Positions 9,027 through 19,610 of a DNA stretch of 64,000 bases are shown here, one piece after another. Made by a program: the position numbers and the translations under genes. Source of the stretch: Echria macrotheca (Eukaryota > Ascomycota > Sordariomycetes > Sordariales > Schizotheciaceae); contig MU839838.1 in assembly GCA_030411725.1 (NCBI GenBank), positions 682,001 to 746,000 of the forward strand. Reading direction: 5' to 3'. Under the pieces are notes generated by a model that was not told where the DNA came from, did no database searches, and saw only the letters and a program-made list of their open reading frames with translations. Numbering within the stretch: the stretch's first letter is position 1; every line of letters begins with the position of its first letter.

Positions 9027-11872
9027 ATGGAGCAATCGCAGGATTTCACGGCGTTGAAGGACTCGGTCCAGACCGCCCTTGTTGCGACAACGCGCAGCGT
9101 CAACGACCTCACGAACGAGGACCTGCAATTCCAGCGCACCGTCAGCCCCGCCGTCGCATCCGACCTCGACGAGAAGAGCGCGCGCCTTCTGGGTCTCGCC
9201 AACGGTTTGCTCAAAGCCGCAGGACAGTTCACCGGACAGCGTGTGTCAGCTCTCGAAGACGTCGACGATGTGGATTTTCAATGGCAGGGCATGATGGACG
9301 TAGTCGATAGCCTCTTGTATAAGATCGACACCTGCCTGGACGACTATACTGGACTGATCAAGAGAAAGGAGGCGCCAACCTCGGAGCTTGTATGCAGTAT
9401 GGAAGACTGCCAGATTGACTCTGGTGCTGACGATCCTCAGGGTCGAGACCCGAAACGACCGAAAGGGGCGCTGGAGCGGTCCATGAAGACAGCCAACATC
9501 TTGAAGCCCCAAGATAAGTTCGAGAAGAAGATTGACAACTTCGACTCGGGGCCGTGGAAACCGCTCCTGACGACCAAACCCCACGCTCAGCGCAGTCTGG
9601 ATGATAGTCTGGTTGTTTTCACCGATCAAGAAGGCAAAAATCAGTATGACCCTGTTTTTTCTTTGAGTTCTGTTGCCCCACAGTCAACAAACCCCAACAA
9701 GAAGATGCGCAAGAAACTCTCGAGGCAGAAGTGGAGAGAAAACGTCAGAAAGAGAAAGGCAGAGTCCAGAGTCCGCAAAGACGAACCCATATCCGCCTAG
9801 GAAGCGGAAAATGCGGATGTTTTGACAGAAGATCAAAAGGCTTGGCGCGATCTGCCCAAGCGTAAATCAAAAGACACTCACACACGGACAGCTAACGGCC
9901 AGAGCAGGTTCAAACACCCTTACGAGACAGAGATACTCGATCTCAAGTTCCCACAGCAAGTATACGAAAAAGCGACGCCGCAAAAGTACCTTCCACTCGA
10001 TTCGGCGACGGCTACTTGGGTGGACACATGGGAGGGCGTACTAGAAATGCTGGATGAGCTAAAGAAGGCCACAGAAATCGCGATTGACCTCGAACATCAC
10101 GATTTTAGGACCTACGCTGGCCTGCTGTCCCTCATGCAAATCAGCACAAGAGACAAGGACTGGATCGTTGATACTCTCGTGCCGTGGAGACACAAGCTCG
10201 AAGTCCTGAACGAAGTTTTCGCTGATCCCGGAATCGTCAAGGTAAGAATGGAAACATACCAGACAAACCGGACGGAGGCTGACTTGTGCATTTAGGTCTT
10301 GCATGGGGCATACATGGATATCATTTGGATGCAACGAGACCTGGGTCTGTACATCGTTGGCCTCTTTGATACATTCCATGCCAGCGATGTACTGGACTAT
10401 CCATCGAAGGGTCTTTCCTATCTACTCAAGAAATTTGCCGACTTTGATGCCGACAAGAAGTACCAGCTGGCAGATTGGCGTATCAGGTGAGCACACACGA
10501 ACCCGTTGCCGAGCCGGGCTAATAATGGCTTAGACCTCTCCCTGAGGAGATGTTCTATTACGCGCAGTGCGATACCCACTTCCTTCTCTACGTTTATGAC
10601 ATGTTGCGCAATGAACTCGTCGAAGCGTCGGATCGGGACGACCCCGAGAAAGATCTCATTGGGAAAGTTCTTCAAAAGTCCCAGGAGACAGCGCTACAAC
10701 GGTACGAGAACATTATATACGACGCGGCAACCGGCCTCGGGGTCCGTGGCTGGTCCAACCAGCTGTTGAAGACGTCGGCAATCTACAACAGCGAGCAGTT
10801 TGCCGTATATAAGGCACTACACCAGTGGCGAGATCATCTCGCTCGTCTCAAGGATGAGAGCACTAACTACATCATGGGCCCGCGTGCGTTCCAACAAATT
10901 GTCCAAGTTCTGCCATCCGATAGAAAGGCGCTTTGGAGCTGCCTAGGTCCCAACGCGATGCATCTCAAGAGCCACATTGATGGCCTTTTCGATGTTATCC
11001 AGAAAGCGAAGGCTGAAGGCGCCAACGGTCCTTCAATGCTGGAGTATTTCCGCCAGGGCCTCGTGGAGGCAGTACAGAAACCCCTCAAAGCTACGACGTC
11101 AACATCCATCGAGACCGAAAAGCTGCCCAGCATTGAAAAGTTGACACTCAAGCGCTCTCAGTTATTCGGGGATGTACCTCTAAGCTCACGCTGGGATGGT
11201 ACCAAAAAGGCTCCAGCCAACGACATCATCGTTTACACTTACCCGAAGCCTGTTTGGGGACCAGTGGACGCCGCCCCTGAGAAGGAAGAGGAAGCCGACA
11301 AAACCGAGGCCGGGGCCACCCACCAACCTGTCACTGATGTTGCGGCGGACCAAGAATTCACTCTCAAGGGGGGTCGAAGACGCAAATCTCGAGACATAGC
11401 GTCGTCGCCGGTTGGTCGCGGTACCCAAGTCGAGGCCGACTCGGAGATGAGTGTCGACGATGCCGCTGAAAAGACCGATTCCAGACCTAGTGAGTCATCG
11501 GCAACTACCGAGGCATCGGACAGCGATTACGTTACCCCGGATGAGAAGAAGCGACTCGAGCGCAAGGCTGAGAAGTTGGCAGCGGCCGAAGCCAAAAAGA
11601 AAGCAAGGAAAGCAAGGAAGAAGCGGAAGAGAGCTGCGATGAAAGAGAAGGCGGATAAAGAGGCGGGTGGCAGCCAGGAGGAGGAACAGCCGTTCGATTA
11701 CAGCAAGGCTGAATCGGTCTTGCATGGGTCTAAGACCAACGGCAGCGGACCAGCGAAGGGAAAGGGGGCCAAGCCGTTCAACCCCTATGGCGATAAGTCC
11801 GGTGACGCGCCCAAGGGTGCCAGAAAGCTGGGACTCGTCAAGAGTGGGAAGACCGCGACCTTTAAGAAGTGA
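9027..11872 (+). CDS. rrp6: Rrp6/EXOSC10, nuclear exosome 3'-5' exoribonuclease
   Basis: Predicted 826-residue nuclear exosome RNase that trims and degrades rRNA, snoRNA and aberrant transcripts. Exons: 9027-9643, 9908-10241, 10296-10486, 10534-11872. The PMC2NT domain occupies roughly residues 10-110. The DEDD-Y exonuclease domain has D266/E268 in IDLEHHD, D325 in HGAYMDIIW, and Y390/D394 in YAQCDTHFL. An HRDC domain follows (ALHQWRDHLARLKDESTNYI), then a long Lys/Glu-rich tail ending GARKLGLVKSGKTATFKK. The first intron (9644-9907, GTATGA..GCAG) is 264 nt, far longer than its 54- and 47-nt neighbours. It is a multiple of three and is broken in frame only by TAG at 9798. Splicing it restores KNQFKHPYETEI, as expected for the family. 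Confidence 0.93.
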
Positions 11873-12827
11873 ATGGTGGACAGGACCCAGGGTTTTCCAG
11901 CACAAGTTTGTGAGCTACGAGCTCTTGCGGGAAACTTGGCTGGAAAGAGCAGTTGACTTTTTGGGTGAAGAGGAACATACCACATTGAAGATCCGGTTTT
12001 ACCCCAGCATACGGCTGGTGGTCACCGACGGGCTCTCATGCGATGATTTGCTGGGTAGCCTAATAAGGCGATGGCCCTTTGGGAAAGGGAACGTGCCATG
12101 TTGGAGTATGACTTCAGGTATGACCTCGACAATAGATAGGTAGATACTCGTTTGTGGTGGGAGCTTGCGTCCTGCTCGGCGCACGAACCCTTTCCAGGGT
12201 TTTTTTTTAAGCGACGCCACAAACGAATGAATAAAAGACAAATGCATGTTATCTAGATGCTGTTGGCGTTGGTGACTTGGGTCACTGTTTCGTGGATCCC
12301 TGATGGCCTGCGGACTCTGACGACGGACAGCCTTACAACAACAAAACGCCTCGGCTCCGCGGAGACGGAGTCGACCTGCTACCATTCTGTGGATGGGCTA
12401 GGATAGATAGGTTGGTAGGTTAGCCGAGTCAACCATCCTTGCGGAAGTGATATGAAAGATTTTTCCTGGGTGTTGTTGTACAAGTAGGTAGGTAGGTACA
12501 ACATGTCTGACCCTACTGCAGTCTAAAGTAAAATGATTTAACATTCGGCTTTCGCCGGCGTTGTGTTGGGCGGCGTGTCCGGCTCATCTCCGATCTTGTC
12601 CGATCTTCTCCTGAGTTATTAACAGCTTGAGTGGTTGGCATCAGAAAACAGTTTGGTTTTCTTTGCTTTTTGGATGAAAAGTAAAGAAGAAGACTACCTA
12701 GATAGGGAGGGAGGGAGGGAGGAAGGAAGTACTACCGCTTCTGTAACGGGCATGTCTCCACACTTTTCCGACACTTGATGTACGCTATGTATGTAAGCTT
12801 CTTGCTTTGCGCTGGCCGGGCCAATGC

Positions 12828-12951
12828 CGATACCGATGTCGATGGGACATGCTTTTATGCCGATGGTGGAGGCAGGGGGGAATGCGTTAAAACCGATCGC
12901 TTTGTGGTATTGTGTGTCTTGATGTACTGAGCCCGGATAAGACTAATCGAT
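12828..12951. promoter_or_regulatory. CGAT cluster, candidate White Collar Complex clock-box of frq
   Basis: Six CGAT tetramers occur in 124 bp. Four are packed in 37 bp (12828, 12834, 12840, 12861), with two more at 12894 and 12948. In Neurospora the White Collar Complex binds paired GAT/CGAT-type repeats in the distal clock-box and the proximal light-response element of frq. The spacing and dense repetition fit a distal element about 3.8 kb upstream of the frq ATG. The binding itself is inference. Confidence 0.45.
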
Positions 12952-14363
12952 GGAGAAGGGAAGTGGCATCTAGATTGTCTGACAAAGGCAGGAGGCTACC
13001 TTTCTTACTATCTGCTTCATCCTTGCACTGACACTGCCCACCCGAGCCTGTTTAGTATCTCTCTGCTGTGCTGCTTAACAAGGGGTGGGAATCGTAACGG
13101 AGCACCGGACCTTACCGTAGGATATGTCCCCTGGAGACCAAGTGCCCTCACATCACCAGGGGGTCGGGTTGGGTTGGGTTGGACCCGATTCAAGGGGGGC
13201 TTGGGTGGACGGACCTAGCTTGTAGCTCCGTGGGTAAGGGGACTATCCTGTTAGGGACAATGGAATATGAAGATAGCCGAGTACTCTAGAAGAACCAGGG
13301 GCACGCTGTGCAGCTTGCTTGCCCGAGGTAACACTCGAGTAATGTGAGGTGTTATGCTATGTGGGTAACCTTGCGTGCTTGCGTATCGAGCTATCTTGCC
13401 TGGGTACCGTGCCGATGCGAGTTCTCCCTCTGGGGCTCTGCCCATTTCCTCCGCCATAGGGGATGGACGGTTGGGGGTGGGTTTATTTAGCGCCGCTATC
13501 GTGTAGTGTAGACCAGCAGATGGGGTTCTGTAGGGTTACCAATGGGGCTGTGTGGCCACCGAGCATGTGAAGGCAGATGCCGTCTTCGGCGGGACGTTCC
13601 GGACTTCCTTGTCCTCCATGTGGTTCTCCCTTTCCAGATAACAGCCGCCACCCGAACACCTTACCCACCACCGGCCAAACTCCGGGGACTCGGCCGCTGG
13701 GCCAGTCGGTCGTTCGCCTGGAGATGAATCAGGACGTGAACGACAGTTCGGGCATCCGTCCGGCCTTCCGTCTAGAGTACTGTACACATTTCCCTACTAA
13801 GTAAGGTATGCCGCTTGCATGTGTGCATGTGAACGGTGTGGACGGTCGAGACCGGCCGACTCGGGGCGAGGCACTCACGAAGCTGATTGCTGCGCCGATC
13901 GCTGCTTTTTTGGTATAGCATAGTCGCCTCTCGGCAGGGGCAAGCACGGCAAGATCTCTCTTTCACTTTCAGGGTCCAGATCTTGATGGATTTGCTTTGC
14001 GTTGCAGAAGGGGTCACTCCATGATCCACCTCCACTCCTGAACCGCCACACAACACGCGAACGGAAAGATCAACGTGAACGGTCGAGAGGCAAATTCCCA
14101 GGTGCCCACCCGACGGCGGCAGAGACGACGACGATCAGAGCTTCGGGGGCGTGGCGGGCGTGGCGGGGTGCCCCACTGAGCCAACCACCTCCCGAAGTAC
14201 ACGGTAGTGTACTCTCCGTTCGTCCCATTCTAGTTGCCCAAAGTCGCGGGTTGCATATCCCCCTCTCTCAGTTTACTGAGTGAACAGAGACAGATGCTCG
14301 AGTTGCGTAGTGTAAAGGCCTAATTCCATGGAGTCGCTGCGAGACTGCGTGGAATGTTCCAGT

Positions 14364-14371
14364 TGACGTCA
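14364..14371. promoter_or_regulatory. CRE palindrome upstream of frq
   Basis: Perfect TGACGTCA, about 2.3 kb upstream of the frq start. It is a known binding sequence of CREB/ATF bZIP proteins; a role in frq control is inference. Confidence 0.35.
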
Positions 14372-15732
14372 CGGCGGGGCACTCCCGAACAACCAAAGTT
14401 AGTGTAGACCCTGCAGAGCGACGCAAGCGGGGCTAGGGTCCTCCCCGGAGGACAACAGCTCAAAGCCGCACCGCGGCACTTTACCAACTGCCCATAAGGC
14501 TTCTGAAAGGCAGATCTCCCGCTGGCGCCCAATCCGGAGAGCTTGAGCATCTTGGGACGTGTTACAGACTCGAAGACCGTGGTGCGAGACGTTGTCGTGC
14601 TACTGGACCTGAGCCGCGAAACCGATGAGCCCATCAGGAAATCGAGTCACTTGGCGGTATGGTGGAGAACTCCCACCCGTCTCCAAGCTTGGCTGCTGCT
14701 ACAGTAGAGTACTCTTCACTGCCCTGCGCGGTTAAAGAAGACGGGCCGTGCGGACTGGTTTCTGGGACACTTGAGACGAAAGGAGCTGCTATATGTATAG
14801 AACCTCGTGGAAAACAATTGCTTCGCCGGAATCTTGCGAATCGCCGGGTCCAATCGAATTCTCTTTTGCTTGTGCGACGCGGCACATCGACGATGCCTTC
14901 TGGACGCCAAAGGGTCTGACAGCTGATGGTTCCAGCCCCTGAAATTGCCTGGAGAGGTTGTTAAAGCGCCTTCTCAGACGGCTCGATCACAGTGCAAAAG
15001 CCAGATCTCGGGACGCTGGCAGGTGGGTGCAACCACACCGGCCGCCATCCGAGGGCAAGGGGCCCCTGCAAAAGCAGCTTTTATGACGTTTGCTGGTCTG
15101 GTGTGGATGCGATACACTACACCTCCCGGAACGCTTTGGATGGCGCCGTGGACACATCGCCAGCTGTTGCGCGTCGCTGTTGGGGCCGTTGGGATGGCGG
15201 GGAATCTGGATGGAGACTGGAAGGTGTCAGGTGCCCTATGGAGCCATGGACGGCATCGTGCTTTCTGCAGTAACAATCCGGATCGGAGTTGGTGTTGATT
15301 GGGAGACACGGTGGGAGAATCTCCTGAGGAGTGCTTGCCGGCTCCCCTTGAATCGGAGGGGATCGAAGGAGTCCTGTCGGTCAGGTTGACAAGTTCGGTC
15401 TGGGAGCGCGCGGTGGTGTGGACCCAGCGGGTTGGCCTGTAGCGTAGTAACAAAGGGAACCCAATGATCGAGCTGGTTGATTTGATATTGTCGTCCTGGA
15501 GTGTCTGGAGCGGCCCAAATCCCTGGAAAAAGAGTCAATTGAAAATGAACACCAACGTGCATACCGGAGACCTCTTGCAGCTGTATTTATGGGCTGGGGG
15601 CCCATGGAAATGGGGGCCCAGATTATAGAGTCCTGTCCTTGTTGGTACTGCTGTTGTCGTGAACTCGGCGTAACAACCCCACAGCACTGGCCAATCAGGA
15701 TCGCTGAACACAAGAGGACCCTGAACTTTTTT

Positions 15733-15745
15733 CGATCCCATCGAT
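15733..15745. promoter_or_regulatory. Paired CGAT element, candidate proximal light-response element
   Basis: CGATCCCATCGAT contains two CGAT units nine bases apart, roughly 0.9 kb upstream of the frq ATG. More GATCG sites flank it (15361, 15466, 15771, 16023). Tandem GAT repeats are the known recognition pattern of the White Collar GATA zinc fingers; assignment here is by position and pattern only. Confidence 0.35.
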
Positions 15746-15977
15746 GAACCAGGGTGCGGGCAGCTGTGAGGATCGGGGCATTTCATGTTGCATCTGCGAA
15801 GTGACCAGGACGCCTTCGAAGGCTCTGGATTGTGCCAAACGAACCATGCGAGCGAACATGATCCCCACGGCGGCCATCTCGATGGCGCTTGACGCACCTG
15901 AACCACCCGTTTCTCCTGGCGCCCTTTCTTGCCATAGAAGGAGCCCAGTTCCCGCAGGAAATCCGAGGCCGTCCTAA
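15744..15977 (+). other. Candidate uORF in the frq leader
   Basis: A 77-codon ATG-initiated frame in the presumed frq 5' leader, ending TAA at 15977. Neurospora frq also has several upstream ORFs that influence FRQ translation. Whether this segment is in the mature leader depends on the unknown transcription start and leader introns. Confidence 0.3.
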
Positions 15978-16656
15978 GATCGCTCACAAACATCACGGCC
16001 GTCCCTACCGACCAGGACCCTGGATCGACCACCCACCGTCCCACAAGTCGTGCAACAGCAATCGCCTCGACGAGGCCAGAACGTGAGTGGGCTACCGCGT
16101 CTTTTTTCTTGTTCCGAGTGTACTTTTTTATTTCCCAATCCGGGCGTCTGTCATTTTCCCGTTTGTCAGTTCCTCTGCGACCCAATTCCCTGGGAGTCGT
16201 GTGCATACAAGACCAGTGCGTCCCCGCAATCTCGCTCTCAGCCCTGTTGCCGAAGACCAAGTGGGTCGACCGCTGCCAACTTTCCTTCCGCGGGCATTCC
16301 ACCCCCTCGCGACTTTCCTCTCGCATCACCAGACTCTTCGCCGTCTAGTCCACCCCCTACACAGCTGTTTTGGGGGTCGATTACTGTTGTTAGACAGTCG
16401 CGTCGGTCATGAAGAGTCCTTCTGGCTGGGGAGCCGACCTGAGACCCGCCGCGCATTTCGCCACCTGCTACCGCCATGCTTAAAAGGTTCATGAGGATAT
16501 TGCTCTTCTGACTTTGCTACGACGACTGCAGCACCTCAACTCAACCTTCTTTAGTCCCCTGCGTCGAGCGGACTACGGCGTGCGCGTGCTCAGGATACGC
16601 GATAGGCAATGCGCCAGCGACAAAACCGACGCTAGAATTCTTCCCCCAAGCCGAAC

Positions 16657-16767
16657 ATGTTAGGACCATGGACAACACCAGACAACGAGCCCATGGTGCT
16701 CAGCCACCACCCGGCGACGATCGAGGACATCCTCAGCCCCGAAGGACGACACCTGAGACCTCGGTGA
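16657..16767 (+). other. uORF overlapping the frq start codon
   Basis: The ATG at 16657 lies 11 nt before the frq ATG at 16668 and opens a different frame of 36 codons that ends TGA at 16767, well inside the FRQ coding region. Ribosomes initiating here would skip the long-FRQ start and could only reach a later start, such as the FRQ ATG at 16962. Confidence 0.55.
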
Positions 16768-19610
16768 CCCTTCGACATCACAGAATCTCACGCGATGCTA
16801 CCCGGAAGCATTCGCCGGCTGTCGACGCCACGGCCGGAGTTATCAGCGCGACGAGGAGGGATTCGTCCGATGAGAGTCATGACACGGCCGCCAGCGACCC
16901 GCGCGGGTGGTTCAATCGGTCCAACCGCAACCCTAAAGTAACCCCGTTCGAAACCCAGGCCATGGATGTCGACCCACCCTTTTTCCAGAAAGAAACGGAT
17001 TCATCGAACGAGGAGCTGAGGGAAGCCGACGCTTTGTGTGATCCGGCATACCCTTTTGGCCCCGGGGCTCGCCAACTAACCCACATGCGACCCACGGTTA
17101 CGCACAGCAGCAGCGCGGATGATTATCGCAGCGTTATTGACGACTTGACTATCGAGAATAAACGCCTGAAGGAGGAGCTCAAACGGTACAAGCAGTTTGG
17201 TCCCGACATGATGAAGAAAGATAAACTCTTCGAGATCAAGGTTCACGGACTGCCGAAACGGAAGAAGCGCGAGTTGGAGGCGACACTCCGCGAATTTGCC
17301 GCTAGCCTCGGGGGCTCCAGCGAATCCCCTCCGCAGCGCAAGAAGCAGAGCCGCACTGGCAAAGGCATATATTCGTCTGGAGAATCCATGTCCAAGCACG
17401 CCTCCTCGTCGTCTTCCAGATCGCGACCGGTCGACTCGGCCTATGCGTCCATGTCAACCGGGCCCAGCTCACACGCGCCTAATTCATCCAAAGCGTCCCT
17501 TGGACGGCCCTCTATTGGAAGTCGAGCGCGAACGTCTGAGCAAAAGGTGCAGGATTATCTGCGAGACACCCCTGATGGCCTTTTTCCTCGGCATCTGGTG
17601 ATGACGGAGAAGGAGAAGAAGAAACTTGTGGTTCGACGTCTTGAACAGCTATTTACCGGGAAAATGGGGGGAAAAGGCACGACCCAAGGGCAGCAGCCGA
17701 TCACGGCTGATGTGAAGAGCGCATCTGACACCACTTTGGCTATGGCACCTCCGCCAAACACCGAGGCCAGCCGTGAGGCCCGGATTCAACCGAATGACCC
17801 TTCGAGAAAAAAGACACGCTCCAGGGATAACGCATCGCTCTCGAATTCCAACGGTGACCAGACTGAAAGTGGTGGCCATGGGCAGGGAAGCGGGGACGGT
17901 GGTGGAAGCGGCGGGCGAACCGGACACACCACTTCCCCTCCCACCGCGCCTCTTCCAGAGCAGCGGCCAACTCGGCCGAAGGACTTGGACCCCGACCGAA
18001 CCCAGGTACCGTCCGAGAACATGGAGTACATTCGGCATCTGGGACTCGTCCACCCGCAATTTCTGCCCAGTAGCGAGTTGAACCTGATCAATGTCTCGCC
18101 GGATGCCGATGGATGGGTCTATCTGAACTTGCTCTGCAATCTTGCTCAGCTACACATGCTCAACGTCACACCAAACTTTATTCGCGCGGCCGTTACGGAG
18201 AAGAGCACTAGGTTTCAACTGTCGCCTGATGGTCGAAAGATTCGCTGGCGAGGCGGCACAAATGGTACCAAATTCAGCAGCGACAGCAGCGGAGACAACT
18301 CACAAAAGAGCGCCTCGACCGACGAGACGGATGACTCTAATGGGAGTCCGAAGAGGAAGAGAACAAAGATAGCAGGTGGGGCGACGCTATCGGGGCACTC
18401 CAGCAAGGACTCGAAATTCGGTCCCCACGCTTCTGCATCTTCGGATAGCTTTCACTATAAACCCATGTTTGTGCAACAGACGTCGTCAATGGAGACGTCT
18501 TTGGAGGGCACCGGGTCGCCAGGGTCCGATGGTGCTGTGGATGAGAGCAATCCCGGCAACGCCTCGAGGTGGGACTACAGCGGTTCCGGGTCTTCGCAAC
18601 GGAAGAGACGACGCCACGATGGGGCGATCGTCTATTACAGCGGCGCGCCTTTCTGCATCGATCTATCAGGTGATCCGGGTGACTTATCCCCAACGACCTA
18701 CATGACATCTACCGGGCAGGAGGCCGAATCTGTCGAAATCCCGATGCGAGCTGCGGTGGTTAGGACCCTGTCGGGGTCGAGCCTGCCATTGCGGCCGCTT
18801 AGTGATCCCCCGGCGGCCGTCGCCGAGGCGCTCGATCTGAGTGCTGAAAGCACCCCTGAGCTTTTGGAGGACGATGAGAGCTCATCGAACGACGAGCTCC
18901 TAGAGTTCCCATGGTGCGATGCTCCTGAGGCAGTCCAGCTTGGACCTCTTGAGCCACCCTTGGAGGCATGCGGCCTAGGAGGTGTTCTTCCCGAGGACCA
19001 CTTTGCGGTTATTGTTACGACGCGTCGACCCATTGGAACTGCTCGGGGTGACCTGCGCCAGACGCGACGCTCAACGTCGGTAGAATCCGCTGAAGCGGTG
19101 ATACACCGGCTAGCTACCATGAGCACTTCGTCACCTCATCCTACACCTGGGACCACCGCAGTGGAAAGTCAAATCGAGATAGGGTATCTGACGGCCAAAT
19201 TCAAAAGACTGCGGCCAGTACAGCTTCCTCCACCGGCCATCTTTTTCCCGCCTTTCAGCACCGATTCGGACGACGACTCGGATGACGACCTATTGGATTC
19301 TGACGAGGAGGTTGAATCGGAGGAAGACTCCGAGACATCAGAGGCGCTTATATCCTTGCGCGCAAATCCCCACCTTTCCGATAACACCGATGCTGATCAC
19401 GATCAGCTCATGTCGGACGCTAATGAGGATGAGATGCCGGTGCGGGCTAACATGCAGTCGGAGAAGAATGCTTTGAATAAGCCACTCCGAACCGTGATGG
19501 TGCCGGGTACTGGAGCGGGACGACCAGAACTCCTGCAAACGGGTAGTTCGGTAGCTACGGCCGGTGGTGCTGAGAGTGGTTACAGCAGCTCCATGGAAGA
19601 AGACGCCTGA
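16668..19610 (+). CDS. frq: Frequency clock protein FRQ
   Basis: Negative element of the fungal circadian oscillator. In Neurospora it partners with FRH and CK1a and inhibits the White Collar Complex, with progressive phosphorylation setting period. Single open exon of 980 residues (Neurospora about 989). Landmarks in family order: RGHPQPRRTTPETSVTLRHH near the N terminus; a dimerising coiled coil at about 151-177; KVHGLPKRKKRELEATLREF at 191-210; the CK1a-binding helix region KKKLVVRRLEQLFTGK at about 317-332; NMEYIRHLGLV at 451-461; a basic NLS PKRKRTK at 561-567; the DGAIVYYSGAPFCIDLSGDP block at 651-670; RTLSGSSLPLRPLSD; a C-terminal acidic PEST-like stretch; and the end GSSVATAGGAESGYSSSME. 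Met99 (MDVDPPFFQKE, at 16962) matches the internal start that makes short FRQ in Neurospora. Confidence 0.98.
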   Translation: MDNTRQRAHGAQPPPGDDRGHPQPRRTTPETSVTLRHHRISRDATRKHSPAVDATAGVISATRRDSSDESHDTAASDPRGWFNRSNRNPKVTPFETQAMDVDPPFFQKETDSSNEELREADALCDPAYPFGPGARQLTHMRPTVTHSSSADDYRSVIDDLTIENKRLKEELKRYKQFGPDMMKKDKLFEIKVHGLPKRKKRELEATLREFAASLGGSSESPPQRKKQSRTGKGIYSSGESMSKHASSSSSRSRPVDSAYASMSTGPSSHAPNSSKASLGRPSIGSRARTSEQKVQDYLRDTPDGLFPRHLVMTEKEKKKLVVRRLEQLFTGKMGGKGTTQGQQPITADVKSASDTTLAMAPPPNTEASREARIQPNDPSRKKTRSRDNASLSNSNGDQTESGGHGQGSGDGGGSGGRTGHTTSPPTAPLPEQRPTRPKDLDPDRTQVPSENMEYIRHLGLVHPQFLPSSELNLINVSPDADGWVYLNLLCNLAQLHMLNVTPNFIRAAVTEKSTRFQLSPDGRKIRWRGGTNGTKFSSDSSGDNSQKSASTDETDDSNGSPKRKRTKIAGGATLSGHSSKDSKFGPHASASSDSFHYKPMFVQQTSSMETSLEGTGSPGSDGAVDESNPGNASRWDYSGSGSSQRKRRRHDGAIVYYSGAPFCIDLSGDPGDLSPTTYMTSTGQEAESVEIPMRAAVVRTLSGSSLPLRPLSDPPAAVAEALDLSAESTPELLEDDESSSNDELLEFPWCDAPEAVQLGPLEPPLEACGLGGVLPEDHFAVIVTTRRPIGTARGDLRQTRRSTSVESAEAVIHRLATMSTSSPHPTPGTTAVESQIEIGYLTAKFKRLRPVQLPPPAIFFPPFSTDSDDDSDDDLLDSDEEVESEEDSETSEALISLRANPHLSDNTDADHDQLMSDANEDEMPVRANMQSEKNALNKPLRTVMVPGTGAGRPELLQTGSSVATAGGAESGYSSSMEEDA

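Larger units (their letters stand above)
11873..16656. other. 4.8-kb non-coding region upstream of frq
   Basis: The second-longest gap between genes' 5'/3' ends here, between the rrp6 3' end and frq. I find no supportable protein gene. By analogy with Neurospora, where frq has a large promoter and a leader of more than 1 kb, the right-hand part is probably frq 5' UTR. It contains a CGAT cluster (12828-12951), a CRE palindrome (14364-14371), GATCG/CGAT elements between 15280 and 16030, simple repeats (GTAG units near 12485, GGGA/GGAA units at 12703-12728, three GGGTT units at 13166-13180), and an uninterrupted antisense frame at 15535-16326. Confidence 0.6.

Noticed and set aside
13161..13182. 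GGGTT tandem units resembling telomeric repeat
   Set aside because: Filamentous ascomycete telomeres are TTAGGG; three GGGTT units in unique sequence are a simple repeat.
14320..14634. 104-codon minus-strand frame beginning MGSSVSRLRSSS, like an N-myristoylated protein
   Set aside because: Only the first residues are suggestive; the rest has no pattern and no splice partner was found.
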